From contig JAFQJL010000012.1 in the NCBI GenBank assembly GCA_017414965.1, positions 1 through 64,000 of the forward strand: a stretch of DNA of 64,000 nucleotides, written 5' to 3'. Below the pieces are notes generated by a model, which did not search any database, was not told where the DNA came from, and was given only the letters and a program-made list of their open reading frames with translations. Shown piece after piece: positions 50,486-59,550 of the stretch (the first letter of the stretch is position 1; each line of letters starts with the position of its first letter). This DNA is from Clostridia bacterium (GTDB taxonomy: Bacteria > Bacillota > Clostridia > Oscillospirales > Acutalibacteraceae). The position numbers and the translations under genes were made by a program.

Positions 50486-52672
50486 TTAGCGCCGGATGGA
50501 CAGAACCCCCGGCACGCGTTCTAAGCGTTGCAAAACGCCGTTCAGATGTTCGATGCTGTTGACCTGAATGGTGGTGGAGATCAGCGCATTATCTGCATCG
50601 ATGTCACGCGCGGTAACCGCGTGCACCGGAATGTGCAGAGCGACCAGTTGGCTGAGGACGTCTGCCAGCATGGATTCACGGCTGGAACACAAAATGGTAA
50701 GTGTAACCTTGAATTCGCCGGTGGTATCGTTGGCCCACGAGGCGTTTACCCATCGATCCGGCTCGGCACAGGTCGCCATATCCTTCGGGACGTTGTGGCA
50801 ACAGCGCTTGTGAATGGACACGCCGGAGCCACGGGTGATAAAACCGATGATATCGTCACCCGGCAAGGGGTTGCAACAATGGGAGAACTTCACCAGACAA
50901 TCGCCCAGATCGCCCTCGATGATCACGCCGCCCTTGTGCTTGCGACGGGGTTTGTTGTCCGGCTTTTGCTGGGCGAGCAACGCGTCGGCGGTGGGGGCAA
51001 CCTTGACCAGACGCGCGTAATGCTCGCGAATGTGCGGCATAATGCGCGAGGTAATAAGACCGCCGTAGCCGATGGCGGCAAACAGATCGTCCACCGAATT
51101 GCAATGCTGACGACGTGCGGCACTTTCTAACAGTTCGGTCATCTGCTCCTCGTTGGGACGCAGACCGTCGCGCTGGAAAGCTTTTTCCAAAATATCGCGG
51201 CCGCGTTCGATATTTTCCTCGCGGCGCTCTTTCTTAAACCACGCGCGAATTTTGGAGCGCGCTTCGGAGGTGTTGACAATGTTCAGCCAATCGCGGCTGG
51301 GACCGCGTCCGGGCGGTGGCGAGGTGAGCACCTCGACGATCTCGCCGGTGTGTACCTTGTAGGTCAGCGGAACGATGCGTCCGTCCACCTTGGCACCGGT
51401 CATACGGTTGCCGACAGCGGTGTGGATCGCATAGGCGAAGTCGATGACGGTACTGCCCTCCGGCAACGTGATCACGTCGCCCTTGGGAGTAAAGACAAAG
51501 GTATCGTCAGAGGAAAGGTCGGTCTTGATCGCCTGCACGATGTCGGCGGCGTCCTCCGCGTCCTTCTGCGTTTCGATAAACTGTCGCACCCACGCGACGC
51601 GCTCTTCGAATTTATCTTTGCGCTGGATGCCCAACTTGTATTTCCAATGCGCCGCGATACCGTATTCCGCGGTAAAATGCATATCCCACGTACGAATTTG
51701 CACCTCAAACGGCACCTTTTCCTTGCCGATGACGGTGGTGTGCAGCGATTGGTACATATTGGATTTCGGGGTGGAAATGTAATCCTTAAACCGGCCGGGA
51801 AGCGGGCGGAACATCTCGTGGATGATACCGAGAGCGTTATAGCAGTCGTTGACCTCGTCCACGATCACACGGATCGCATAAATGTCGTACACTTCGTCGT
51901 AGGAATGGCCCTGCACGTACATTTTGCGATAAATGCTGTTGATGCTCTTAATGCGACCGGTGATGGAGGGCTTGAGGCCGGCGGCCTCGAGGCGCTCACG
52001 GATATCCTCCTGCACACGCTCTAAAAACGGCAATCGCTGCTCGCTGCGCAGTTCGATGGCCTCCTCGATCTCCGCATAGGCGATCGGATCGAGCACGTGG
52101 AGCGAGCGATCTTCCAGTTCCTCTTTGATGGGGCGAATACCCAAACGATGCGCCAACGGCGCGTAGATATCCATCGTTTCTTTAGCGACGTCGCGCTGCT
52201 TTTGCTCGGGCAACGCGTCTAACGTGCGGATGTTGTGCAGGCGATCGGCGAGTTTAATGAGAATCACGCGGACGTCCTTGGAGATCGCGAGCAGCATTTT
52301 GCGCACGTTTTCTGCCTGTTGTTCCTCGCGGGTGGAGTACGGCACCTTTGTCAATTTGGTCAGACCGTCCACCAACTGCGCGACTTCCTCGCCGAATTCC
52401 TCGGCAATCTGTTCGGTGGTGGCGGCGGTGTCCTCCACGACGTCGTGGAGCAGGGCCGCCAACACGCTGGGCGTGTCCAGACCGAGGCTGACAACGATGG
52501 TCGCCACCGAGATGGGGTGGCAGATATATTCCTCGCCGGAGGAGCGATACTGCCCCTCGTGGGCGGCTTCCGCATACGCAAGCGCGCGCTCGATCGCCGC
52601 CAGATCGTGCGGCTTTTCACTGGCCATGATCTGGCGTTTTAATTCGGTTATCAGGTCTTGTTTGTTGACCAT
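50486..52672 (-). CDS. relA: Bifunctional (p)ppGpp synthetase/hydrolase (Rel/RSH)
   Basis: A 728-residue RSH protein. The HD hydrolase region has HPISVATIV and LLHDVVEDT; the synthetase region has RFKDYISTPKSNMYQSLHTT, the RFKD variant typical of bifunctional enzymes. Then come TGS (FVFTPKGDVITLPEGST) and a C-terminal ACT domain. Both catalytic halves look intact, so it makes and degrades (p)ppGpp in the stringent response. AAGGAAGGG precedes ATG 52672. It is translated 15 bases after recJ. Confidence 0.97.
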   Translation of the reverse strand: MVNKQDLITELKRQIMASEKPHDLAAIERALAYAEAAHEGQYRSSGEEYICHPISVATIVVSLGLDTPSVLAALLHDVVEDTAATTEQIAEEFGEEVAQLVDGLTKLTKVPYSTREEQQAENVRKMLLAISKDVRVILIKLADRLHNIRTLDALPEQKQRDVAKETMDIYAPLAHRLGIRPIKEELEDRSLHVLDPIAYAEIEEAIELRSEQRLPFLERVQEDIRERLEAAGLKPSITGRIKSINSIYRKMYVQGHSYDEVYDIYAIRVIVDEVNDCYNALGIIHEMFRPLPGRFKDYISTPKSNMYQSLHTTVIGKEKVPFEVQIRTWDMHFTAEYGIAAHWKYKLGIQRKDKFEERVAWVRQFIETQKDAEDAADIVQAIKTDLSSDDTFVFTPKGDVITLPEGSTVIDFAYAIHTAVGNRMTGAKVDGRIVPLTYKVHTGEIVEVLTSPPPGRGPSRDWLNIVNTSEARSKIRAWFKKERREENIERGRDILEKAFQRDGLRPNEEQMTELLESAARRQHCNSVDDLFAAIGYGGLITSRIMPHIREHYARLVKVAPTADALLAQQKPDNKPRRKHKGGVIIEGDLGDCLVKFSHCCNPLPGDDIIGFITRGSGVSIHKRCCHNVPKDMATCAEPDRWVNASWANDTTGEFKVTLTILCSSRESMLADVLSQLVALHIPVHAVTARDIDADNALISTTIQVNSIEHLNGVLQRLERVPGVLSIRR

Positions 52673-52687
52673 TGGGATCCCTTCCTT

Positions 52688-54736
52688 TTAGGAAAATGAG
52701 CGTAGGATGTGCATCAACGGGGTGTCGGTCAGATCGGCTTTGCCGACCGCCGGCAACAGCGTGCAGGTGAGCATATCGCCGTTTTCGGAAACGGCTAACA
52801 GGTTGGCCTGCCGTAAGACCTCCAACGCACACAGCAACGTGCCGGTGATCGGGAAAGTGGTACGCAACGTATGCACCAACCGATCCGCGCGGCCGTGAAA
52901 ACCGCCGGCGGCACGTAAGTATTTGTACAAAACCGCGCACTGCTCGCGCGAGGGGGTTAGTTGATTGGCGGTGTGGATCAGCGGCGCTTCGCCGCGCACC
53001 AGCGAATCCATATCCTGCGCGGCGGCAATGGTTTCGTCCGGCTCCATATCCGCAAACACGATGTCCTTGATCTGTGTGGAGACCGAGCAGACGCCGCGGA
53101 ATTCGTTGCGATCAAAGGTGACGGCGGCGTGGACGAGATCGCCCTCTGCAAACGGACAGGTCTCCGGCGTGGCGCGGAACCACATCACCTGCAGGGTGGT
53201 GTTGTCGCGCGTCAGGTGCAAGCGGAGATGTTTGCCGCCGCCCACCGGCGTGATGCCGGTAATGCGCATATTGTAAAGCCCAAACACGGGCAGGGGATTG
53301 CCGTTTCCAAACGGCTCCAGCCGCGCGATCTGATCCACCTTATCCAGATCGATCTGTGCCGGCGAGAGCTTGAAATCCAACGAAAGTGTCGGTACTGGCA
53401 TAATGGGGTGTTGTGCGGCGGCGTATTCGTTGATGCGGCGGCGGAATTCGTCGATGCGGCTTTCGTGTAGTCCCACACCGGCCGCCAATTCGTGTCCGCC
53501 GAAATTATCCAGCATATCCGCGCAAGAGGCGATGGCATTGAGCAGCGAGAAACCGGCGACGCTACGGCCGGAGCCTTTGGCGTGTCCGTCCTCATCCACC
53601 GACAGCAAAATGCACGGCTTACCGGTGCGCTCCAACAATCGCGCGGCCAGAATGCCGATCACGCCGCTGTGCCAATGACGGCCGGCGACCACCAGCACGC
53701 GATCGGTGAGTAGTTCGGGGTGCTCAGCAAGCAGAGTATCCAGCTCTTCTAAAATATCGCCCTCGATCTTCTGACGATCCGCATTGGCGGTGTTGATCTG
53801 TTCGGCAAGCATCGCCGCTTCCTCGGCGGTTTCCGCCAGCAGAAGCGAGGTGGCGATGGTCGGATCGCCCAGTCGTCCGGCGGCGTTGATGCGCGGTGCA
53901 ATGGTAAACACCGCGGAGGTAGAGGTCTGCTTGCGTGTGCCGCCGGCGGCGTCTAACAACGCTGCCAGCCCCGGACGCGGGGATCGGTTGAGCTTTTCAA
54001 GGCCTGCCCGCACCAGCACGCGATTTTCGTCGCGGAGCGCCATGACGTCGGCCAGCGTGCCGATCGCCACCAGATCGGCGTACTCGTCGAGCACCCAATC
54101 GGCGTCGCCTTCCAAGGCGCACACCAGCTTAAACGCCACACCCACACCGGCGTAGTCCTTGCATTGACTTTCGCAGTCGGGGCGGTGCGGATCCACCACC
54201 GCCACCGCATCCGGCAGGGTATCCTGCGGCATATGATGGTCGGTGATGACCATATCCATCCCCAGCGCCTTGGCGTTGGCCGCTTCCTCTACGGCGGTAA
54301 TGCCGTTATCCACCGTGATAATTAGGCGTGTGCCGGCTTCGGCCAACTCCCGTACTACCGACGGATGCAGACCGTAGCCCTCGCCGTCGCGACGGGGGAG
54401 GCGAAAATCGACGTTTGCGCCCTTGGTTTTTAGGTAAGAATATAAGAGGACGGTCGCGGTCACCCCGTCGGCGTCGTAATCGCCGAACACCACCGTGCGC
54501 TCGCCATTGTCAATGGCTTGCTGGATGCGAAAAACCGCCGCGTCCATATCTGCGAACGCAAACGGATCGTCGGTCAGTTCATCGGCACTTAAAAACTGCT
54601 CGGCGTCTTCGGCGGTGGTGATACCGCGCGCGGATAAAAGCAACGCCAAAAACGGCGGCAATCCGCTTTCTTCTGCCAATGCGGCCGCTGCCCCTTTATC
54701 CAACGGCGCAAAGGTCCATCGTTTTCCACTCTTCAT
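52688..54736 (-). CDS. recJ: Single-stranded-DNA-specific exonuclease RecJ
   Basis: A 682-residue DHH-family exonuclease: FGDYDADGVTAT, VITDHHMPQD and, in the DHHA1 domain, GRSVAGFSL and FGGHELAAG. A C-terminal extension of about 130 residues beyond the OB domain is typical of Firmicutes RecJ. It degrades 5'-ended single strands in repair. The frame also opens at TTG 54754; ATG 54736 is preferred as the normal N terminus (MKSGKRWTF). Confidence 0.93.
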   Translation of the reverse strand: MKSGKRWTFAPLDKGAAAALAEESGLPPFLALLLSARGITTAEDAEQFLSADELTDDPFAFADMDAAVFRIQQAIDNGERTVVFGDYDADGVTATVLLYSYLKTKGANVDFRLPRRDGEGYGLHPSVVRELAEAGTRLIITVDNGITAVEEAANAKALGMDMVITDHHMPQDTLPDAVAVVDPHRPDCESQCKDYAGVGVAFKLVCALEGDADWVLDEYADLVAIGTLADVMALRDENRVLVRAGLEKLNRSPRPGLAALLDAAGGTRKQTSTSAVFTIAPRINAAGRLGDPTIATSLLLAETAEEAAMLAEQINTANADRQKIEGDILEELDTLLAEHPELLTDRVLVVAGRHWHSGVIGILAARLLERTGKPCILLSVDEDGHAKGSGRSVAGFSLLNAIASCADMLDNFGGHELAAGVGLHESRIDEFRRRINEYAAAQHPIMPVPTLSLDFKLSPAQIDLDKVDQIARLEPFGNGNPLPVFGLYNMRITGITPVGGGKHLRLHLTRDNTTLQVMWFRATPETCPFAEGDLVHAAVTFDRNEFRGVCSVSTQIKDIVFADMEPDETIAAAQDMDSLVRGEAPLIHTANQLTPSREQCAVLYKYLRAAGGFHGRADRLVHTLRTTFPITGTLLCALEVLRQANLLAVSENGDMLTCTLLPAVGKADLTDTPLMHILRSFS

Positions 54737-54778
54737 ACTGCTTTCATACCTCAATCTTATTTTAAAATAATCATTATT

Positions 54779-54807
54779 ATTTTATCATTTTTGCCTTAAA
54801 ATTGCAA
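54779..54807 (-). promoter_or_regulatory. Promoter for the recJ-relA-dtd-hemZ-plsC operon
   Basis: Minus strand: TTGCAA (54807-54802), a 17-bp spacer and TAAAAT (54784-54779). Confidence 0.7.
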
Positions 54808-54841
54808 CACATATTTCGCCTCTGTCGGTGACGGCACTCAC

Positions 54842-54896
54842 TTTACAAGAATTTTACAATTTTGCGGTAACAGATTTTACGAATATTTGGTATGGT
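54842..54896 (+). promoter_or_regulatory. Candidate Pho-box region upstream of the Na/Pi cotransporter
   Basis: TTTACA at 54842 and TTTACA at 54853 are spaced exactly 11 bases, with TTTTAC at 54875 in the same phase. TATGGT at 54891 could be the -10. This resembles PhoP direct repeats of Bacillus, and the downstream gene is phosphate-related. Regulation is inferred. Confidence 0.45.
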
Positions 54897-54930
54897 GAAA
54901 TCATACAAGACGAAAATAGGAGGGTACGAT

Positions 54931-56682
54931 ATGACGATTTTTGATGCGCTGACCATGGTCGGCGGTCTGTGTCTGTTTCTGTTCGGTATGGAACTGATGG
55001 GGCAGGCGCTCGAACGTCGCGCAGGAGATAGCCTTCGCACGATTTTAAGTAAATTGACAACCAACAAGATCGCCGGATTTTTGACCGGCTTGGGTGTGAC
55101 CGCGGTCGTCCAGAGCTCGTCGGCCACCACCGTGATGGTTGTAGGCTTTGTCAACTCCGGCTTGATGACCTTGAAGCAGGCGATCAACGTCATTATGGGT
55201 GCCAACGTCGGCACCACCGTCACGGCGTGGTTATTGAGCTTGGGTGGCATTGACGGCGACAGCATTTTCTTAAAATTGCTCAAGCCGACCTCGTTTACGC
55301 CGATTTTGGCGCTGATCGGTATCATTTTCTATATGTTCTGCAAGAGCACCAAAAAGAAAGATACCGGCACCATCTTACTGGGTTTTGCCACACTGATGTT
55401 CGGTATGGACACGATGTCCGATGCGGTAGCGGGATTGGCGGATGTGCCGGCTTTCCAGCAATTGTTCTTGCTGTTCCAGAATCCGATCCTCGGTGTGTTG
55501 GTTGGCGCGGTGCTGACCGCGATCATCCAGTCCAGCTCGGCTTCGGTCGGTATTTTGCAGGCGCTGGCTTCGACCGGTCAGGTCAGCTACGGCGCGGCTA
55601 TTCCGATCATTATGGGTCAGAACATCGGCACCTGTATCACGGCGATTTTATCGTCGGTCGGTGCTAACCGGAACGCCAAGCGTGCGGCGCTGGTGCATTT
55701 GTTCTTTAACGTAATCGGCACGACCGTTTGGCTGACGGTGTTTTGCATTGTCAAAGCGCTGGCGGCGCCGGCACTGCTGGGTGAACCCGCTACGTTGGCC
55801 GGCATTGCCATCAGCCACTCGATTTTTAACGTGCTGTGTACGGCGCTACTGTTGCCGTTGGCCGGTTTGTTGGAAAAATTGGCGAACAAATTGGTGCCGG
55901 AGCCCAAGGCTCCCGAAACAGTATCCGAGTTGGATGAGCGTCTGCTTGCTACGCCGCCGTTGGCGCTGGAGCGTTGCCATACACTGACCGCAGATATGGC
56001 GCAGGTGGCGGTAGCGGCGATGAAAGAGTCGCTGACCGTATTGCAAAACTATTCCTCCGAGGCGGCTGCCCGCATTCGCGAAAACGAGGAAAAAAGCGAT
56101 CATTTTGAGGATGTTCTTGGCTCGTATCTGGTGAAGCTTTCCTCCCAGCGTATCAGCGATAAGGATAGCGCCGAGGCGGCAATGCTTCTGAAAGTGATCG
56201 GTGACTTTGAGCGCATTTCTGATCACAGCGTTAACATTTTGGAATCCGCCGAAGAGTTGCGCGACAAGGGACTGGCGTTCTCCGATTCCGCCAAAGCAGA
56301 GATTGCGGTACTTTCGGCGGCGGTTGGCGAGATTCTCGATCTGTCGCTGGCGGCATTTTTGAACAACGATCCCACGATGGTGGAGAAAGTCGAGCCGCTG
56401 GAACAGGTGATCGATCGTCTGAAAGAGCAGTTGCGTACGCGCCACATCCTGCGTTTGCAGCAGGGTGAGTGCACCATCGACATCGGGTTTGTGTGGGCGG
56501 ATCTGCTGACCAATTTGGAGCGCACGGCGGATCATTGCTCCAACATTGCCGGTTGTATGCTGGATTTCTCTCACAACGATATGAATATGCACGAGGCGCT
56601 TCGCTCGGTCAAGGCGGGCGGCGCGGCTTTCGAGCAGCAGTTTACGCAGTACAGTGAGAAGTATTCGCTACTGAAAACTTAA
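54931..56682 (+). CDS. Na/Pi cotransporter family protein with PhoU domain
   Basis: A 583-residue protein. The first ~330 residues form a NptA/YjbB-like transporter with the duplicated motifs VVQSSSATTVMVV and IIQSSSASVGI. The C-terminal ~200 residues form a PhoU-like helical domain. It moves phosphate across the membrane coupled to Na+, in or out. AGGAGGG before ATG 54931 fixes the start; an upstream in-frame ATG at 54892 lacks an SD. It ends at a strong terminator. Confidence 0.93.
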   Translation: MTIFDALTMVGGLCLFLFGMELMGQALERRAGDSLRTILSKLTTNKIAGFLTGLGVTAVVQSSSATTVMVVGFVNSGLMTLKQAINVIMGANVGTTVTAWLLSLGGIDGDSIFLKLLKPTSFTPILALIGIIFYMFCKSTKKKDTGTILLGFATLMFGMDTMSDAVAGLADVPAFQQLFLLFQNPILGVLVGAVLTAIIQSSSASVGILQALASTGQVSYGAAIPIIMGQNIGTCITAILSSVGANRNAKRAALVHLFFNVIGTTVWLTVFCIVKALAAPALLGEPATLAGIAISHSIFNVLCTALLLPLAGLLEKLANKLVPEPKAPETVSELDERLLATPPLALERCHTLTADMAQVAVAAMKESLTVLQNYSSEAAARIRENEEKSDHFEDVLGSYLVKLSSQRISDKDSAEAAMLLKVIGDFERISDHSVNILESAEELRDKGLAFSDSAKAEIAVLSAAVGEILDLSLAAFLNNDPTMVEKVEPLEQVIDRLKEQLRTRHILRLQQGECTIDIGFVWADLLTNLERTADHCSNIAGCMLDFSHNDMNMHEALRSVKAGGAAFEQQFTQYSEKYSLLKT

Positions 56683-56684
56683 TG

Positions 56685-56722
56685 AAAAAGCCCTCGATTT
56701 TGCAAAATCGAGGGCTTTTTTG
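56685..56722 (+). terminator. Terminator after the Na/Pi gene
   Basis: A 17-bp stem, AAAAAGCCCTCGATTTT against AAAATCGAGGGCTTTTT, with a GC loop and a following T-run. Confidence 0.93.
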
Positions 56723-56746
56723 TTAACAGAAAATTGCATTATCCTA

Positions 56747-56775
56747 TTGTGAGATAGGCGGTTTTGTGGTATAAT
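56747..56775 (+). promoter_or_regulatory. Promoter for the DUF4364-pyk unit
   Basis: TTGTGA (56747-56752), a 17-bp spacer and a perfect TATAAT (56770-56775). Confidence 0.78.
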
Positions 56776-56806
56776 ATAAGCAAATTCCAATTGAGGAGGT
56801 GCCGCT

Positions 56807-57382
56807 GTGGCTTTTTCGGAAGGCGTTCGTCCGGGCGGACTGCGCGATCAGCACGATATTCAGGTGCTGATCTGTTATTTGTTGTATAGTGTAGATCAGC
56901 CGCTGTCGGAAAAGGCGATCACCGAGTGTATGCTCGTCAACGAGATCGCCAATCATTTTGAGATTGCCGGGGCGCTGTCGTTGCTGATTGAGCGCGGCAA
57001 TGTCATCGAGGAGGACGGCGTGCTGACGCTGACCGAAAACGGACGGGAGGTTGCCAGCGTTTTGGGCAGCAATCTGCCGCTGTCGATGGTGGAGCGCGCG
57101 TTGCAGACGGCGGTGCGGATGATTGCACAGACCAAGGCGGCCAAGCAGACGAAGGTGGAGATCGTGTCGCTCGAAAAGGGCGTGCGGGTGGATTGCGCCA
57201 TCGACACCTCCGATCAGCCGTTGATGAGTTTTTCGCTGGTGGTGGCGGATAAACAGCAGGCCGAATTGGTGCGATCGCGGTTTTTGGAAAATCCGTCGCT
57301 TGTGTATCGCACCATGGTGGAAATGATGATGAATCCCCACTTGAAAAAAACCGAGGATATGCTGTATATTCCTTTGAAATGA
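56807..57382 (+). CDS. DUF4364 family protein
   Basis: A 191-residue protein of the Clostridia DUF4364 family. A predicted winged-helix-like N-terminal region (residues 10-80, including LLYSVDQPLSEKAITECML) suggests DNA or protein binding; the C-terminal half is alpha/beta. No enzyme motif is visible. GAGGAGGT sits 6 bases before GTG 56807. It is 10 bases upstream of pyruvate kinase, so co-transcribed. Function is not established. Confidence 0.85.
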   Translation: MAFSEGVRPGGLRDQHDIQVLICYLLYSVDQPLSEKAITECMLVNEIANHFEIAGALSLLIERGNVIEEDGVLTLTENGREVASVLGSNLPLSMVERALQTAVRMIAQTKAAKQTKVEIVSLEKGVRVDCAIDTSDQPLMSFSLVVADKQQAELVRSRFLENPSLVYRTMVEMMMNPHLKKTEDMLYIPLK

Positions 57383-57392
57383 GGCCGTTTTT

Positions 57393-58811
57393 ATGAAACG
57401 AACGAAAATCATTTGCACGGTCGGACCGGCGTGTGCCGATCGCGAGACGCTGAAGGCGATGATCCAAGCGGGTATGAACGTGGCGCGCCTCAATTTCTCG
57501 CACGGCACCCACGAGGATCACAAAAAACTGATGGATCTGGTGAAAGAGGTCCGTACCGAGATGGGGCAACCCATTGCCATTATGCTGGATACCAAGGGTC
57601 CGGAATACCGCATCAAGACGTTTGCCGGTGGCAAGGTCATATTAGAGGACGGTCAGCGGTTTGCGCTGACCGCCGAGGATGTGCAGGGCGACCAACATCG
57701 CGTGTCGGTATCCTACAAAAATATGGTGAAGGAATTAAACGTCGGGGATGCCGTGCTCATCAACAACGGTTTGGTGCGCTTGGAGGTCGAGGAACTGACC
57801 GATACCGACGCGATCTGCCGCGTGATCAACGGCGGTGTGCTGTCCGATCGCAAGAGTATGAGTTTCCCGAACAAGGTGATGCATCAGGCGTATCTCAGCG
57901 AGCAGGATAAGAAGGATCTGCTGTTTGGCATTGAGAACGATGTGGATATCATCGCTTGCTCGTTTGTGTCGACCGAACGGGATGTGTTGGATGTGCGTCG
58001 GTTTTTGGAGGAAAACGGCTCCACCGATATCGATCTGGTGGCCAAAATTGAAAATCGTTCCGGCGTGGATAATATCGATGCGATCATCAAGGAAAGCGAC
58101 GGCATTATGATCGCGCGCGGCGATATGGGCGTGGAGATTCCGTTTGAGGAATTGCCGGCGATCCAGAAGAAGCTGATCCGTACCTGCCGCTTGAAAGGCA
58201 AGCGCGTGATCACCGCCACCGAGATGCTGGAATCGATGATCGAAAAGCCGCGTCCGACGCGTGCGGAGATCTCGGACGTCGCCAACGCCGTATACGACGG
58301 AACCAGTGTGCTGATGCTGTCGGGCGAAACGGCGGCCGGCAAATATCCGGTGGAGGCGGTGCAGGCGATGGCGCGCATCGCCGAGCAGACCGAGGCGAAT
58401 ATTGATTATGTCAAGCGCTTCCACCAAAGCAGCTTTGAGATCAAAAACGACATCGATGCGCTCAGCCACGCGGCAGCGGCGCTGGCAATCGACGTGAATG
58501 CGCAGTTGATCGTGGTGTGCTCTCGCACCGGCAAGACCGCGCGTATGGTGTCGCGCTTCCGCGCGCCGAAATGGATTTTGGGTATGACCACTTCCGAAAA
58601 GCAATGGCGCAAGCTGGGTATGTCGTGGAGTGTGCTGCCGGTGCTGTGCTCGGAGGAGTTCCAGTCCACCGACGTGTTGTTCTACCACGCGATGACCGAG
58701 GCGAAGCTGTCCGGTATGGCCAAACCCGGCGACCGCATCGTCATTACGGGCGGTGTAACCAACGGCCGTTCGGGAAACACCAGCCTGATCAAGCTGGAAA
58801 CCTTGCGATAA
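57393..58811 (+). CDS. pyk: Pyruvate kinase
   Basis: A 472-residue glycolytic enzyme converting PEP and ADP to pyruvate and ATP. It has TKIICTVGPA, MNVARLNFSHG, LDTKGPEYRIK (normally TKGPEIR), VAKIENRSGVDNID with the catalytic Lys, and MIARGDMGVEIP and TATEMLESM. The C-terminal regulatory domain is present, but the extra Bacillus PEP-mobile-like domain is not. The Ile-to-Tyr change in the substrate loop is a mild oddity. Confidence 0.96.
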   Translation: MKRTKIICTVGPACADRETLKAMIQAGMNVARLNFSHGTHEDHKKLMDLVKEVRTEMGQPIAIMLDTKGPEYRIKTFAGGKVILEDGQRFALTAEDVQGDQHRVSVSYKNMVKELNVGDAVLINNGLVRLEVEELTDTDAICRVINGGVLSDRKSMSFPNKVMHQAYLSEQDKKDLLFGIENDVDIIACSFVSTERDVLDVRRFLEENGSTDIDLVAKIENRSGVDNIDAIIKESDGIMIARGDMGVEIPFEELPAIQKKLIRTCRLKGKRVITATEMLESMIEKPRPTRAEISDVANAVYDGTSVLMLSGETAAGKYPVEAVQAMARIAEQTEANIDYVKRFHQSSFEIKNDIDALSHAAAALAIDVNAQLIVVCSRTGKTARMVSRFRAPKWILGMTTSEKQWRKLGMSWSVLPVLCSEEFQSTDVLFYHAMTEAKLSGMAKPGDRIVITGGVTNGRSGNTSLIKLETLR

Positions 58812-58813
58812 AG

Positions 58814-58854
58814 AAAACGCCTCTGCACAAATCTGTGCAGAGGCGTTTTGATTT
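58814..58854. terminator. Bidirectional terminator after pyk
   Basis: A perfect 16-bp stem, AAAACGCCTCTGCACA against TGTGCAGAGGCGTTTT, with loop AATC, between convergent genes. Confidence 0.93.
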
Positions 58855-59398
58855 ATATCGTTCCTTCTTGGCGGAGTTTCCACAATTTCAGAATCAAAAT
58901 TTGGGTTTTGGCGTCGGTGATGGTGCCGTTCATCACCATTTCTGCCGCCACCTCCAACGGGATGCGCTCCGGCTCTAAGAATTCGTCCTCGTCCGGTCGG
59001 TTTTCGCCGATATGCAGACCGGTGGCACCGTAGAGGTAGATCACCTCCGACGTATATCCCGGCGACGGATAGCAAGAGCCGAGATCGATCATCTCGTCTG
59101 CGGTGGCGCCGGTCTCCTCCAACAACTCACGCTTGCCGGTGATCAGCGGATCTTCGCCCGGCTCGCGCTTGCCGGCGGGCAACTCCAATACCACCTCGCC
59201 GTACGGATAGCGGAACTGCCGCACAAACAACAGATCGCCCTCGTCGGTCAACGGCGCAACGCATACGCCGCCCGGATGATCCACCACTTCGCGCGTGGAG
59301 GTGCGGCCGTTTGGCAATTCCACCTTGTCAACGTGTACCGTCAGCACACGACCGTTTAAAATCGGCGTTTGTTCCAATGTTTTTTCATAAAGTTCCAT
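58853..59398 (-). CDS. NUDIX hydrolase (ADP-ribose pyrophosphatase-like)
   Basis: A 181-residue NUDIX enzyme. The Nudix box runs from GKREPGEDP to RELLEETGA, with the catalytic Glu residues intact. Family members hydrolyse ADP-ribose to AMP and ribose-5-phosphate; other sugar nucleotides are possible. Its start is ATG 59398 (MELYEKTLEQT) after GAGGTGCCTT; the longer frame upstream overlaps its promoter. It is monocistronic and convergent with pyk. Confidence 0.9.
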   Translation of the reverse strand: MELYEKTLEQTPILNGRVLTVHVDKVELPNGRTSTREVVDHPGGVCVAPLTDEGDLLFVRQFRYPYGEVVLELPAGKREPGEDPLITGKRELLEETGATADEMIDLGSCYPSPGYTSEVIYLYGATGLHIGENRPDEDEFLEPERIPLEVAAEMVMNGTITDAKTQILILKLWKLRQEGTI

Positions 59399-59425
59399 AA
59401 GGCACCTCGTTTTGTTTCTGGAGGT

Positions 59426-59454
59426 ATTATACACCAATCTGTCCACAATTTCAA
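59426..59454 (-). promoter_or_regulatory. Promoter for the NUDIX gene
   Basis: Minus strand: TTGAAA (59454-59449), a 17-bp spacer and a perfect TATAAT (59431-59426). Confidence 0.8.
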
Positions 59455-59488
59455 CCGCATAAAATCTGAAAAATTTGTCGTCAACCCA

Positions 59489-59517
59489 TTGCAGGATTTG
59501 GTGGGTTATGGTATACT
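59489..59517 (+). promoter_or_regulatory. Promoter for the transketolase genes
   Basis: TTGCAG (59489-59494), a 17-bp spacer and TATACT (59512-59517), divergent from the NUDIX promoter. Confidence 0.75.
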
Positions 59518-59550
59518 AATAAAAAAGCTTCTGAAAAGGAGAGACACCCT

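Noticed and set aside
54736..54754. TTG start for recJ six codons upstream
   Set aside because: ATG 54736 gives the usual RecJ N terminus; no good SD supports the TTG.
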